From positions 3,656,422 through 3,720,421 of the forward strand of contig CP119076.1 of NCBI GenBank assembly GCA_029027985.1: a stretch of 64,000 bases of DNA, written 5' to 3'. Source of the DNA: Klebsiella aerogenes. Lineage in GTDB: Bacteria > Pseudomonadota > Gammaproteobacteria > Enterobacterales > Enterobacteriaceae. Below, in pieces: positions 26,504 through 35,742 of this stretch (positions are counted from its first letter, which is position 1; each line of letters opens with the position of its first letter). Below the pieces are notes generated by a model, which saw only the letters and a list, made by a program, of their open reading frames with translations, searched no databases and was not told the origin of the DNA. The translations under genes were made by a program, and so were the position numbers.

Positions 26504-26998
26504 ATGGTTACTTTCCACACCAATCATGGCGATATCGTAATCAAAACGTTTGACGACAAAGCGCCGGAAACAGTTAAAAACTTCCTGGACTACTGCCGCG
26601 AAGGTTTCTACGACAACACCATTTTCCACCGTGTTATCAACGGCTTCATGATTCAAGGCGGCGGTTTCGAGCCGGGCATGAATCAGAAAGAAACCAAATC
26701 TCCGATTCAGAACGAAGCGAACAACGGCCTGAAAAACACCCGCGGTACGCTGGCCATGGCCCGTACTCAGGCGCCGCACTCCGCTACCGCCCAGTTCTTC
26801 ATCAACGTGGCCGATAACGACTTCCTGAACTTCTCTGGCGAGAGCCTGCAGGGTTGGGGTTACTGCGTATTTGCCGAAGTCGTTGAAGGCATGGACGTAG
26901 TTGACAAAATCAAAGCGGTTGCCACCGGCCGCAGCGGCATGCACCAGGACGTGCCGAAAGAAGATGTGGTGATCAAAAGCGTCACCGTCAGCGAATAA
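26504..26998 (+). CDS. ppiB: Peptidyl-prolyl cis-trans isomerase B (cyclophilin)
   Basis: A cytoplasmic cyclophilin that speeds proline isomerisation in folding proteins. The 164-residue length equals E. coli PpiB. Active-site segments are visible: [13 protein letters not shown] with the catalytic arginine, [17 protein letters not shown] and [10 protein letters not shown]. The ATG at 26504 is used because it gives the conserved [12 protein letters not shown] start; the longer frame from 26450 has no family support. It is followed by lpxH after three bases. Confidence 0.97.
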   Translation: MVTFHTNHGDIVIKTFDDKAPETVKNFLDYCREGFYDNTIFHRVINGFMIQGGGFEPGMNQKETKSPIQNEANNGLKNTRGTLAMARTQAPHSATAQFFINVADNDFLNFSGESLQGWGYCVFAEVVEGMDVVDKIKAVATGRSGMHQDVPKEDVVIKSVTVSE

Positions 26999-27001
26999 TT
27001 C

Positions 27002-27724
27002 GTGGCGACACTTTTTATTGCGGACCTACATCTGCAAACAGAAGAACCGGCGATCACCGCCGGTTTTCTGCGTTTTTTAGCTGGCAGCGCCCGCGAGGCG
27101 GATGCGCTGTATATCCTCGGCGACCTGTTTGAAGCCTGGATCGGCGATGACGATCCGAACCCGCTACATCAGCAAATCGCCGCAGCTATCAAAGCCGTCG
27201 TCGACAGCGGCATCCCCTGTTACTTCATCCACGGCAACCGTGATTTTCTTGTCGGCCAGCGTTTTGCCCGCCAGAGCGGCATGACCCTGCTTGCCGAAGA
27301 AGTATTGCTGGATCTGTATGGCCGTGACGTATTGATTATGCACGGCGACACACTGTGTACCGATGACGCAGGCTATCTGGCGTTTCGCGCCAAGGTCCAT
27401 ACCCCGTGGATCCAACGTTTGTTCCTCGCGCTGCCGCTGTTTATTCGCCGCCGCATCGCCGCTAAAATGCGCGCCGATAGCAAAGCCGCTAACAGCAGCA
27501 AATCAATGGACATCATGGATGTGAACCCGCAGGCGGTCGTTGACGCCATGGAAAGACATCAGGTTCAGTGGCTGATTCACGGCCATACCCATCGCCCCGC
27601 CGTCCACGAACTGCAGGCGAACGGTCAGCCCGCATGGCGCGTTGTCCTCGGCGCCTGGCACCGCGAAGGCTCGATGGTCAAAGTCAGCGAAGACGACGTC
27701 GAACTCATCCACTTCCCGTTTTAA
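27002..27724 (+). CDS. lpxH: UDP-2,3-diacylglucosamine hydrolase LpxH
   Basis: A peripheral inner-membrane metallophosphoesterase that cleaves UDP-2,3-diacylglucosamine to lipid X in lipid A synthesis. The 240-residue protein has all calcineurin-type metal motifs: [21 protein letters not shown], and HGHTHRP near the C-terminus. The start is GTG at 27002, giving [11 protein letters not shown] as in E. coli. It forms a unit with ppiB, with a weak hairpin following its stop. Confidence 0.97.
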   Translation: MATLFIADLHLQTEEPAITAGFLRFLAGSAREADALYILGDLFEAWIGDDDPNPLHQQIAAAIKAVVDSGIPCYFIHGNRDFLVGQRFARQSGMTLLAEEVLLDLYGRDVLIMHGDTLCTDDAGYLAFRAKVHTPWIQRLFLALPLFIRRRIAAKMRADSKAANSSKSMDIMDVNPQAVVDAMERHQVQWLIHGHTHRPAVHELQANGQPAWRVVLGAWHREGSMVKVSEDDVELIHFPF

Positions 27725-27727
27725 TTT

Positions 27728-27749
27728 CGCCGACAACTTCCGGCGTTTT
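27728..27749 (+). terminator. Weak terminator after lpxH
   Basis: CGCCG (27728-27732) pairs with CGGCG (27741-27745) and is followed by four T residues. The stem is only 5 bp, so its strength is doubtful. Confidence 0.45.
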
Positions 27750-27755
27750 CCGCCG

Positions 27756-27771
27756 ACGCAACCGTTTTCCT
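27756..27771. promoter_or_regulatory. PurR operator of purEK
   Basis: ACGCAACCGTTTTCCT matches the PurR consensus ACGCAAACGTTTTCNT closely and is the sequence I recall for the E. coli purE operator. It lies about 75 bp before purE, where the repressor with hypoxanthine or guanine would block the promoter. Confidence 0.88.
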
Positions 27772-27843
27772 TGCCGAGATATCGTGCTATTCTCTGTGGC
27801 CTCTAAAGCAGTGTGAAGCACACCCACAGGAGTTTTCAGACGC

Positions 27844-28353
27844 ATGTCTTCCCGCAATAATCCGGCGCGTATCGCCATCGTGATGGGGTCCAAAAGCGAC
27901 TGGGCTACCATGCAGTTCGCCGCAGAAATCCTCGATACCCTGAACGTTCCGCACCATGTTGAAGTGGTCTCTGCCCACCGTACTCCCGATAAACTGTTTA
28001 GCTTCGCCGAAGGTGCTGAAAGCAATGGTTATCAGGTGATTATCGCCGGTGCGGGCGGCGCGGCGCATCTGCCGGGCATGATTGCAGCGAAAACCCTGGT
28101 GCCGGTGCTCGGCGTGCCGGTACAGAGCGCGGCATTAAGCGGCGTTGACAGCCTCTATTCTATTGTCCAGATGCCGCGCGGGATCCCGGTCGGCACGCTG
28201 GCCATCGGCAAAGCCGGTGCCGCTAACGCCGCTCTGCTCGCCGCGCAAATTCTCGCGCAGCATGATGCCGAACTGCACCAGCGCCTGAGCGCCTGGCGCC
28301 AGGCGCAAACCGATGAGGTGCTGGATAACCCGGACCCGCGGGGTGAGGCATGA
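27844..28353 (+). CDS. purE: N5-carboxyaminoimidazole ribonucleotide mutase PurE
   Basis: Class I PurE moves the carboxyl group from N5-CAIR to C4, giving CAIR in purine synthesis. The 169-residue protein has the phosphate-binding MGSKSDW at 15-20, the catalytic His45 in SAHRTP, and [13 protein letters not shown]. It forms an octamer in the cytoplasm. purK starts inside its end with a four-base overlap, so translation is coupled. The operon is controlled by the PurR site upstream. Confidence 0.98.
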   Translation: MSSRNNPARIAIVMGSKSDWATMQFAAEILDTLNVPHHVEVVSAHRTPDKLFSFAEGAESNGYQVIIAGAGGAAHLPGMIAAKTLVPVLGVPVQSAALSGVDSLYSIVQMPRGIPVGTLAIGKAGAANAALLAAQILAQHDAELHQRLSAWRQAQTDEVLDNPDPRGEA

Positions 28354-29417
28354 AGCAGGTTTGCGTCCTCGGCAACGGACAGTTAGGTCGCATGTTGCGT
28401 CAAGCTGGCGAGCCACTGGGCATCGCCGTGTGGCCGGTCGGGCTGGAAGCTGACCCGGAGGCGGTACCGTTCCAGCAAAGCGTGATCACCGCTGAAATCG
28501 AGCGCTGGCCGGAAACCGCTCTGACCCGCGAACTGGCCCGCCATCCGGCGTTCGTCAACCGTGATGTCTTTCCGATTATCGCCGACCGCCTGACACAGAA
28601 ACAGCTGTTCGACAAGCTTGGCCTCGCCACCGCGCCCTGGCAATTGCTGGCGGATAAAAGCGAATGGCCAGCCGTGTTTGCCCGTCTGGGCGAGCTGGCG
28701 ATCGTCAAGCGCCGCGTCGGTGGTTATGACGGCCGCGGCCAGTGGCGTTTACGTGAAAACGAAACCGCACAACTGCCAGACGATAATTACGGTGAGTGTA
28801 TCGTCGAGCAGGGGATTAACTTCTCCGGCGAAGTGTCGCTGGTCGGCGCTCGCGGGCGCGACGGCAGTACGGTGTTTTATCCGCTGACCCGCAACCTGCA
28901 CCAGGACGGCATTCTGCGCGCCAGCGTCGCCTTCCCGCAGGCCAATGTGCGCCAACAGGAGCAGGCGGAAAGTATGCTGTCGGCCATCATGGGCGAGCTG
29001 AACTACGTCGGCGTGATGGCGATGGAGTGCTTTGTTACCGCCGAAGGACTACTGATCAACGAGCTGGCACCACGCGTCCACAACAGCGGCCACTGGACGC
29101 AGAACGGCGCTTCCATCAGCCAGTTTGAACTGCATCTGCGCGCCATTACCGGCCTGCCACTGCCGCCGCCGGTGGTCAACAGCCCTTCGGTGATGATCAA
29201 CCTGATCGGCAGCGATCTGAACTACGATTGGCTGAAGCTGCCGCTAGTACATCTGCACTGGTACGACAAAGAGGTTCGTCCGGGGCGTAAAGTCGGACAC
29301 CTGAATCTAACCGACAGCGATACCGACCGTCTGAGCGCGACCCTGGAAGCGCTGAAGCCGTTGCTGCCAGCCGAATACGCCAGCGGTATTTTCTGGGCGC
29401 AATCGCAGCTCAATTAA
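28350..29417 (+). CDS. purK: N5-carboxyaminoimidazole ribonucleotide synthase PurK
   Basis: An ATP-grasp enzyme that makes N5-CAIR from AIR, ATP and bicarbonate, feeding PurE. The 355 residues include the N-terminal [10 protein letters not shown] dinucleotide-like motif, the ATP-binding [14 protein letters not shown] segment, and the metal-binding region [15 protein letters not shown]. The start overlaps purE by four bases. A hairpin follows the stop. Confidence 0.98.
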   Translation: MKQVCVLGNGQLGRMLRQAGEPLGIAVWPVGLEADPEAVPFQQSVITAEIERWPETALTRELARHPAFVNRDVFPIIADRLTQKQLFDKLGLATAPWQLLADKSEWPAVFARLGELAIVKRRVGGYDGRGQWRLRENETAQLPDDNYGECIVEQGINFSGEVSLVGARGRDGSTVFYPLTRNLHQDGILRASVAFPQANVRQQEQAESMLSAIMGELNYVGVMAMECFVTAEGLLINELAPRVHNSGHWTQNGASISQFELHLRAITGLPLPPPVVNSPSVMINLIGSDLNYDWLKLPLVHLHWYDKEVRPGRKVGHLNLTDSDTDRLSATLEALKPLLPAEYASGIFWAQSQLN

Positions 29418-29423
29418 ACCATT

Positions 29424-29460
29424 CGTGCCGGAGAATTGATCTCCCCCCTTCCCCGGCACG
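29424..29460 (+). terminator. Hairpin after purK
   Basis: CGTGCCGG (29424-29431) and CCGGCACG (29453-29460) are a perfect 8-bp inverted repeat, with a further short GAGA/TCTC pairing inside. No long T-run follows, so termination efficiency is uncertain. Confidence 0.55.
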
Positions 29461-29526
29461 CCCTTCGGCGCGTAGAATCCCCTCCTCGCAATAAGCACAT
29501 CCGGTTTTAACTCAAAAGGACGACCC

Positions 29527-30603
29527 ATGGAAAATGGGACACATTATCGCGCCATCCTCAGCGCGGATACGCCGCTTATCGACGTCCGCGCGCCGGTGGA
29601 ATTCAACCAAAGCGCGATGCCCGCGGCGGTTAACCTGCCGCTGATGAACGACGATGAACGCGCCGCCGTCGGCACCTGTTATAAACGTCAGGGGCCGGAG
29701 GCGGCACTCGCTCTCGGCCATAAGCTGGTTGATGGCGAGCTTCGCGCCAGCCGCCTCAAGGCGTGGATGGCGGCCTGCGCCCGTCATCCGCAGGGCTACC
29801 TGTGTTGCGCTCGCGGCGGCCAGCGCTCGCATATCGCGCAGCAGTGGTTGCGCGAGGCGGGCATCGACTACCCGCTGATTGTCGGCGGTTATAAAGCCTT
29901 ACGCCAGGCGGCGATTCAGGCCACCGAAGAGCTGGTACAGCGCCCTATCGTGCTGATTGGCGGCTGTACCGGCAACGGTAAAACCCAGTTGGTCTGCTCG
30001 CGCCCCGACGGTATCGATCTCGAAGGCCACGCCCACCATCGCGGCTCTTCATTTGGCCGCACGCTGCAACAGCAGCACCCGCAGGCGACTTTCGAAAACC
30101 ATCTGGCGGTCTCCTTGATCAAAAAAGCCGAACAGCAGGCGCGCTGGGTGCTGGAAGATGAAGGCCATATGATCGGCGCCAACCACTTGCCGGAGTGCAT
30201 GCGCATCCGCATGGCGCAGTCGCCGCTGGCGGTGGTGGAAGATCCATTTGAAGTACGTCTCGAACGACTGCGTGAAGAGTACTTCGATCGCATGTATCAC
30301 GATTTTATCGCCGCTTACGGTGAGGAGAAAGGCTGGCAGGAGTACGGCGAATATCTGCATCATGGGTTGTTTGCTATCCGCCGCCGTCTGGGGCTACAGC
30401 GTTTTGCGCAGTTGACCAGCCTGCTCGACGAGGCGCTGGCGCAGCAGCAGCGTACCGCCAGTACCGAGGCGCATTTCGCCTGGCTGGTGCCGCTATTAAA
30501 TGAATACTACGACCCGATGTATCGCTATCAGTTGGGGAAAAAAGCCGAGAAGATTATCTTTCGCGGCAACTGGCAGGAAGTCGCCGCCTGGCTGGCAAAG
30601 TAG
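29527..30603 (+). CDS. selU: tRNA 2-selenouridine synthase SelU (MnmH)
   Basis: Replaces the sulfur of 2-thiouridine at wobble position 34 of several tRNAs by selenium, via a geranylated intermediate. The N-terminal rhodanese domain (about 10-125) carries its cysteine in [11 protein letters not shown] (Cys94 or Cys93). The second part has a Walker A loop [11 protein letters not shown] at about 145 and a nucleotide-binding fold. The length of 358 residues is close to E. coli YbbB. It appears to be a single-gene unit. Confidence 0.94.
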   Translation: MENGTHYRAILSADTPLIDVRAPVEFNQSAMPAAVNLPLMNDDERAAVGTCYKRQGPEAALALGHKLVDGELRASRLKAWMAACARHPQGYLCCARGGQRSHIAQQWLREAGIDYPLIVGGYKALRQAAIQATEELVQRPIVLIGGCTGNGKTQLVCSRPDGIDLEGHAHHRGSSFGRTLQQQHPQATFENHLAVSLIKKAEQQARWVLEDEGHMIGANHLPECMRIRMAQSPLAVVEDPFEVRLERLREEYFDRMYHDFIAAYGEEKGWQEYGEYLHHGLFAIRRRLGLQRFAQLTSLLDEALAQQQRTASTEAHFAWLVPLLNEYYDPMYRYQLGKKAEKIIFRGNWQEVAAWLAK

Positions 30604-30623
30604 TGTCCCCAACCAGACGGCGT

Positions 30624-30701
30624 TCCGGGTAGCGGCTATCGCCTTACCCGAGCTACTCAAATTGCAGATAAGTAACCCGGCTAAGCGCAGCGCAAGCCGG
30701 G
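30624..30701. repeat. BIME (two REP-like palindromes)
   Basis: Two REP-type palindromes lie between the convergent selU and porin genes: CGGGTA/TACCCG arms at 30626-30631 and 30645-30650, and CCCGGCT/AGCCGGG arms at 30676-30682 and 30695-30701. Opposite orientation of the flanking bases fits a bacterial interspersed mosaic element. Confidence 0.7.
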
Positions 30702-30709
30702 GAAGTTCC

Positions 30710-31855
30710 TTAGAAGTCGTAACGCAGACGTACCAGGTTCATATCACCCAGGTTATCGGTGCTGGAAGTGAATACGTGTTCGTAGTCAACACGGAAGCCA
30801 TAATCCAGCTGGAAGCTAATACCCAGACCGTTATCGATACGCTGGTAGTTGCGGCCATTCACGTACTGCAGGCGGTCGCCCATAAAGTACGGCTGAATAG
30901 ATTTGACTGCGTACTGGTTGATCGGGAATTTATAGCCCGCGAAGTATTCAATACCCCAGGCATCGCCAGCAAAATAGTTGTAAACATCGGTTTTCTTGGT
31001 AGTCAGGAAGTTCTGATACCAGCCGCCGCCGAAGGAGAAGGTCCAGTTATCCGGAGTCCAGCTCAGCGCGGTACCGACGATATTCTGGTCATAGGTTTTG
31101 CTGTCAGAGCTTGACGGATCGCGCATTTCGGCACGGGTGTAGTTCCACGCGGTACCCCAGGTCAGATCCTTCATGATGTGGTAATCCGCACCGATTGAAC
31201 CACCGCCTTTACGCTTGTAGCGCAGGCCGTTGCCCGGCAGGTATTCATTGTCTGCGAACAGATAAGAGGCGTACAGATCAACATCGCCAACGGTTTTCTT
31301 ATATTTCAGCATACTGCGTGAACGATAAGAACCATCGTAGTCGCCGTTAATACCGTTACCCGGGGCCTGGCCGATCATATCGTAGTCCCAGATATCGGTT
31401 TTCACACCAACCACATCATAGTAAATACTGTTTTGCTGACCGTAGGTCAGTGTACCCCAGGTATCGCTCTTCAGACCGGTATACAGCATACGGCGAGAGG
31501 TGTTATTCGCGCCTTCCGCATAGTGGTTATCCCAGTCAAACAGCGCCGGAATGTTCACGCCCAGTTCGTAGTAGCTGATCCAGCTAATATCATCAAACAG
31601 ATAGTAATCAGCGGCGAAGCGGAAACGGGTGCCGCCGTCGAAACCGTTACGTTTGTAGGAACCTTTATCGCCATCGCCGGTCATCATGTTGAACTGCGGA
31701 CGAATACTGCCGCCGACGGTGAAGTTAAGGCGACTTAACGGATCGCCCGCCTGTGGATCTTGTTTCAGTAGCGTAATCTCAGCCTGGGATGCAAAAGAAG
31801 TTAACGCTAATGCTGCGCCGATCGTGATCGCCAACGCTTTTATTTTATGTGCCAT
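30710..31855 (-). CDS. Outer-membrane porin
   Basis: A 381-residue beta-barrel porin of the Gram-negative porin group. The signal peptide ends SFASQA. The mature chain consists of alternating strands rich in Tyr, Trp and Gly (FRFAADYYLFDDISWISYYELGV, about residues 85-107) and ends NLVRLRYDF with the terminal Phe required for outer-membrane insertion. The ATG at 31855 has AAGGA six bases upstream; a start at 31879 lacks a site. It does not match OmpC/OmpF/PhoE strands I know, and the substrate is unknown. It stands between selU and ybbP, where K-12 carries unrelated genes. Confidence 0.85.
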   Translation of the reverse strand: MAHKIKALAITIGAALALTSFASQAEITLLKQDPQAGDPLSRLNFTVGGSIRPQFNMMTGDGDKGSYKRNGFDGGTRFRFAADYYLFDDISWISYYELGVNIPALFDWDNHYAEGANNTSRRMLYTGLKSDTWGTLTYGQQNSIYYDVVGVKTDIWDYDMIGQAPGNGINGDYDGSYRSRSMLKYKKTVGDVDLYASYLFADNEYLPGNGLRYKRKGGGSIGADYHIMKDLTWGTAWNYTRAEMRDPSSSDSKTYDQNIVGTALSWTPDNWTFSFGGGWYQNFLTTKKTDVYNYFAGDAWGIEYFAGYKFPINQYAVKSIQPYFMGDRLQYVNGRNYQRIDNGLGISFQLDYGFRVDYEHVFTSSTDNLGDMNLVRLRYDF

Positions 31856-31988
31856 GCTTTTTCCTTGAGTAATAAACAACCTTATATTTGCCAGTTGAAT
31901 ATTAACTGCGAATTAGCATGAAGTGTTGTCCGGTTTTTAATGTTTTGTGCGCTTAAAAATCAAGTAATTATCATTTTGTGCCGTTAAT

Positions 31989-32016
31989 AAAAAAGCGCCG
32001 CGAATTTGCGCGGCGC
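31989..32016 (-). terminator. Terminator of ybbA-ybbP
   Basis: On the minus strand, a perfect 8-bp GC stem (32016-32009 with 32002-31995) is followed by six T residues, 20 bases after the ybbP stop. Confidence 0.9.
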
Positions 32017-32036
32017 ATCATAAAAATGAAATAATT

Positions 32037-34451
32037 TTACTGGTTAAATTGGCGGAATAACGCTTTGCCTTTTAATAAGCGTAATCCCAACCAACCGCCG
32101 CACAGCGATAATAAAATGGCGCCGGAAAGCGGCAGCATCACCCACAAACGCCAGTCCGGCGCCCACGGGAAATCAAACACTTTCGTTTGCAGCATCGCCA
32201 ACGCGACTTCAGCGCCGATTGCTGCCACCAACCCGGAAACCACGCCAAGTAAGGCGAATTCCGCCCACAGCGTGGTGCGCAGCAAGGTTTTACCGGCGCC
32301 CAGCGTACGCCAGACCACCAGCTCCTGATGCCGCTGGCGCATCCCGACCTGCACCTGAGCCAGCAATAACAGCACTCCGCAGGCCGTCACCAGCACGACC
32401 ATCACCTCCAGCGCCCGACTCACCTGCGTCAATACCTGGCCGACCTGTCGCAAAATGGCGCCGATATCGAGCAGGCTAACAGTCGGGAATTCGCGATTAA
32501 GCTGAGTCAGCATCGCGTTGCCGTTATCCCAACGGAAACTGGTTAGCCAGCTTTGCGGTTGGCCATCCAACGCGCCGGTCGGGAAAATAAAGAAGAAGTT
32601 AGGCCGCAGGCTCTCCCAATCCACCTTTCGCACGCTGGTGACCATCGCACTAAATTCCTGAGTATCGCCGGTAAAGGTGACGCTATCGCCGATCTTGATA
32701 CCCAGACGCTGCGCCAACCCTTCTTCAATCGACACCTCGCCCGCTTTTGGCGGCCAACTACCGGCCACCAGAGGGTTATGATCCGGACGCTGCGCGCTCC
32801 AGGTCAGATTGAGCTCGCGATTCAGCGCTTCGTCTTTATTTCCCTCTGTCGCCTGACCGTTAATCTGCGTCAGACGCGCCCGTACGATAGGGTAAAATTC
32901 CGCTGCACGGGTGTGGTGTTCGGCAAGGAACGTCTTCACCGGTATCACCTGTTCCGGGGCGATATTGATCAAGAAATAGTTCGGACTTTCCGGCGGCAAC
33001 TGCTGCTGCCAGCGTTCGAGCAGATCGCCGCGCAGGATCAGCAATAACGCCAGCAGCATAAACGACAGTGAGAACGCCGCCAGTTGGCTAAGCGTCGACC
33101 ATGGCTGACGCAGCAGGCGGTTTACCGCCAGACGCAGCGGCAGCGCCTTCAGCGTTAAACGCTTGAGTAACCACAGGAGCCCCCAGCCCACCAGCCCGCA
33201 GAGCAGCGCCAATACCACCACCCCGGCCAGCACCGACCACAGCAGCGGACTACCGCCCATCAACCAGGCCAACCCACCGACCACTATCGCGCACACCACG
33301 GGAATATAGTGTTTCAGCGGCCAGACATCGGCCACCACGTCCTGGCGTAGCACTCGCAGCGGTAGCGTTGCCAGTAGTAAGCGATATGGCCGCCAGCCGA
33401 CCAGCAGCGAAATCACCACCATCGCGCCGATGGCCCACAGCCACGGCCAGCCGCTGGCGGGCGGCAACGCGGCGGGCAGCACCGGTTTTAACATCAGCAG
33501 CAAGGCGTTTTCCAACAGCAGCCCCATGGCGCCCCCCGCCACAACGGCCAGCGCCAGTAGCATCAGCCACTGGCCGACGATCAGTTTACGTAGCTGCGCC
33601 CGTCCGGCGCCCAGCGTCTTAAGGATGGCAACCAGATCGTAGCGGCTACGGCAGTAGTGCCCCATCGCCACCGCCACCGCGGCGACCGCCAGTAGCAAGG
33701 TCAGCAAAGCGGAAAGCAGTAAGAATTGCTGCGAACGCTCCAGCGATTTCCCCAGCGCGCTATCGTCCTGCTCCAGCCCAATCCAGCGATGCTCCGGGCC
33801 AAGCTTCGGCAACAGCCACTGCTCGTAAGCCGCTAGCTGCTGCGCGTTACCGGCAAATTTATAGCGCCAGGAGACGCGGCTGCCGGGCTGTACTGCGCCC
33901 GTTTTCGCGACATCGGCGATATTCATCATCAGGCGCGGCGCCATCTGGAAGGGATTAAACCCGGCATCAGGCTCCTGGATCACCTCGCCGGCGATACGCA
34001 ACGTGGCGTCGCCGACATCAATATTATCGCCGGTTTTCAGGTTCAGCAGCGCCATCAGTCGTGGCGCTAACAACACGCTGCCGCGTTGTGGTTTTAACCC
34101 TGCGGGCGCCGTCTCCAGCGTACCGTATAGCGGATAGGTATCATCAACCGCCTTAACGTCCGCCAGCTGCGGGGTATCACCCGCAAAAGTCATGGTGGCG
34201 AAGCTCAGCTGTTCGCCAACGGTCAGTCCGAGTTCCCGCGCCCGCGCGAGCCACTCAGCAGGGACTTCGCGCGAACTGCGCAGCGTGCGGTCGCCAGCCA
34301 TAAACTCGCGACTTTGCTGGCTAAGCCCTTTCTCCATGCGGTCGCTGATTGACCCCAACGCCAACACGCAGGCCACCGCCAGGCTTAACGCCAGCCAGAC
34401 GATCAGCAGCGAAGGCGAGCGCCATTCGCGCCAGAACCAACGGGCGATCAT
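32037..34451 (-). CDS. ybbP: ABC transporter permease YbbP
   Basis: An 804-residue FtsX-like (MacB-type) permease with two FtsX domains. There is one N-terminal membrane segment, a large periplasmic domain, a central cluster of segments (about 250-480) and a last group of three at the C-terminus. The ATP-binding partner YbbA is encoded just upstream with a four-base overlap. This family transmits mechanical force to periplasmic partners or extrudes lipophilic molecules. The exact substrate is unestablished, but the location beside the thioesterase TesA is conserved. It ends at a strong terminator. Confidence 0.94.
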   Translation of the reverse strand: MIARWFWREWRSPSLLIVWLALSLAVACVLALGSISDRMEKGLSQQSREFMAGDRTLRSSREVPAEWLARARELGLTVGEQLSFATMTFAGDTPQLADVKAVDDTYPLYGTLETAPAGLKPQRGSVLLAPRLMALLNLKTGDNIDVGDATLRIAGEVIQEPDAGFNPFQMAPRLMMNIADVAKTGAVQPGSRVSWRYKFAGNAQQLAAYEQWLLPKLGPEHRWIGLEQDDSALGKSLERSQQFLLLSALLTLLLAVAAVAVAMGHYCRSRYDLVAILKTLGAGRAQLRKLIVGQWLMLLALAVVAGGAMGLLLENALLLMLKPVLPAALPPASGWPWLWAIGAMVVISLLVGWRPYRLLLATLPLRVLRQDVVADVWPLKHYIPVVCAIVVGGLAWLMGGSPLLWSVLAGVVVLALLCGLVGWGLLWLLKRLTLKALPLRLAVNRLLRQPWSTLSQLAAFSLSFMLLALLLILRGDLLERWQQQLPPESPNYFLINIAPEQVIPVKTFLAEHHTRAAEFYPIVRARLTQINGQATEGNKDEALNRELNLTWSAQRPDHNPLVAGSWPPKAGEVSIEEGLAQRLGIKIGDSVTFTGDTQEFSAMVTSVRKVDWESLRPNFFFIFPTGALDGQPQSWLTSFRWDNGNAMLTQLNREFPTVSLLDIGAILRQVGQVLTQVSRALEVMVVLVTACGVLLLLAQVQVGMRQRHQELVVWRTLGAGKTLLRTTLWAEFALLGVVSGLVAAIGAEVALAMLQTKVFDFPWAPDWRLWVMLPLSGAILLSLCGGWLGLRLLKGKALFRQFNQ

Positions 34452-35134
34452 GCTTCCTCCCGCAACAGGCCATCCACCAGACGCAGCCGGCGATCGCAGC
34501 GCGCCGCCAGCAACGGATCGTGAGTCACCAGAATCAACGTGGTGCCGTGTTCACGGTTAAGCGAGAACAGCAGATCGGCAATTTTATCGCCGGTCTGCCT
34601 GTCGAGGTTGCCGGTAGGCTCATCGGCAAACAGCAGCGCCGGGCGACCGTTGAAGGCGCGAGCCAGCGCCACTCGCTGCTGCTCGCCGCCGGAAAGCTGT
34701 GCCGGCAGGTGATGCAGGCGTTTGCCAAGCCCCAGTTGTTCGAGCAGCGCGCGCGCATCGCCCCGACTCTGGCTATCGCTGGCGCCGCGCAGCAGCGCCG
34801 GCAGCTCGACGTTCTCCAGCGCATTCAGCGTCGGGATCAGCATGAACGATTGAAATACAAAACCCACATGCTTCGCGCGCAGCTTCGCCCGCGCTTCTTC
34901 ATCCATCTGATGCAGCGGCTGACCCAGCAGAGAGACTTCGCCGCTGCTGCCGTCGTCGAGCCCGGCCAGAATCGCCAATAGCGTCGATTTCCCGGAACCA
35001 GACTCGCCAATCAGGGCAATAGTTTGCGCCGGTTTGACAACCAGCTCAACTCCGGTAAGGATGGACAGTTGATTCTCTCCCTGACCGACGGATTTCTTAA
35101 GATGATGAACTTCAAGTATGTTTTCCGCTGGCAT
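34448..35134 (-). CDS. ybbA: ABC transporter ATP-binding protein YbbA
   Basis: A 228-residue LolD/MacB-type ATPase. Walker A is GESGSGKST, the ABC signature is LSGGEQQRVALARA, and Walker B is LLFADEPTGNLD. It works in the cytoplasm with YbbP. It is divergently transcribed from tesA, and the first 33 bases of the two coding regions overlap, so their promoters must lie inside each other's genes. Confidence 0.96.
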   Translation of the reverse strand: MPAENILEVHHLKKSVGQGENQLSILTGVELVVKPAQTIALIGESGSGKSTLLAILAGLDDGSSGEVSLLGQPLHQMDEEARAKLRAKHVGFVFQSFMLIPTLNALENVELPALLRGASDSQSRGDARALLEQLGLGKRLHHLPAQLSGGEQQRVALARAFNGRPALLFADEPTGNLDRQTGDKIADLLFSLNREHGTTLILVTHDPLLAARCDRRLRLVDGLLREEA

Positions 35135-35728
35135 TTGCCTTTCCTGTTTATGATCCTGTTTACCTGCCGCGCTATGGCGGCAGATACGCTGTTAGTACTC
35201 GGCGACAGCCTGAGCGCCGGTTATCGCATGGCGGCCAACGCCGCCTGGCCTGCTCTGCTCAATGAAAAGTGGCAGACGAAAACGCCAGTGGTCAACGCCA
35301 GCATTAGCGGCGACACCGCACAGCAGGGACTGGCGCGCCTGCCCGCGCTACTTAAACAGCATCAGCCGCGCTGGGTACTGGTGGAACTGGGCGGCAACGA
35401 CGGGCTGCGTGGTTTCCCGCCACAGCAAACAGAACAAACGCTGCGCACCGTTATTCAGGATATCAAAGCGGCGAACGCTCAACCGCTGCTGATGCAAATA
35501 CGCCTGCCCGCCAATTACGGGCGTCGTTATAATGAAGCCTTTAGCGCGATTTATCCGCAACTGGCCAAAGAGTTTACTATTCCTCTGCTGCCCTTTTTTA
35601 TGGAAGAGGTTTATCTGAAACCACAATGGATGCAGGACGATGGCATTCACCCCAATCGCGATGCACAACCGTTTATTGCCAACTGGATGGCAACCCGGTT
35701 GGCTCCCTTAGTTAATCATGACTCCTGA
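35102..35728 (+). CDS. tesA: Acyl-CoA thioesterase I / lysophospholipase TesA
   Basis: A periplasmic SGNH/GDSL hydrolase with thioesterase, protease-like arylesterase and lysophospholipase activity. The signal peptide ends AMA, and the nucleophile is Ser36 (mature Ser10) in LGDSLSAG. GGND and the C-terminal DGIHPN supply the rest of the active site. The start MMNFKYVFRWHLPF matches E. coli; a longer frame from 35024 is not used. It overlaps ybbA head to head by 33 bases and ybbO by about 11. Confidence 0.97.
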   Translation: MMNFKYVFRWHLPFLFMILFTCRAMAADTLLVLGDSLSAGYRMAANAAWPALLNEKWQTKTPVVNASISGDTAQQGLARLPALLKQHQPRWVLVELGGNDGLRGFPPQQTEQTLRTVIQDIKAANAQPLLMQIRLPANYGRRYNEAFSAIYPQLAKEFTIPLLPFFMEEVYLKPQWMQDDGIHPNRDAQPFIANWMATRLAPLVNHDS

Positions 35729-35742
35729 ACGCCGGGAGTCAT
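35718..35742 (+). other. Hairpin spanning tesA stop and ybbO start
   Basis: ATGACTCC (35718-35725) pairs perfectly with GGAGTCAT (35735-35742). The stem includes the ATG of the longer ybbO reading and the TGA of tesA. It would hide that ATG in the mRNA and favour the ATG at 35757. Confidence 0.6.
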
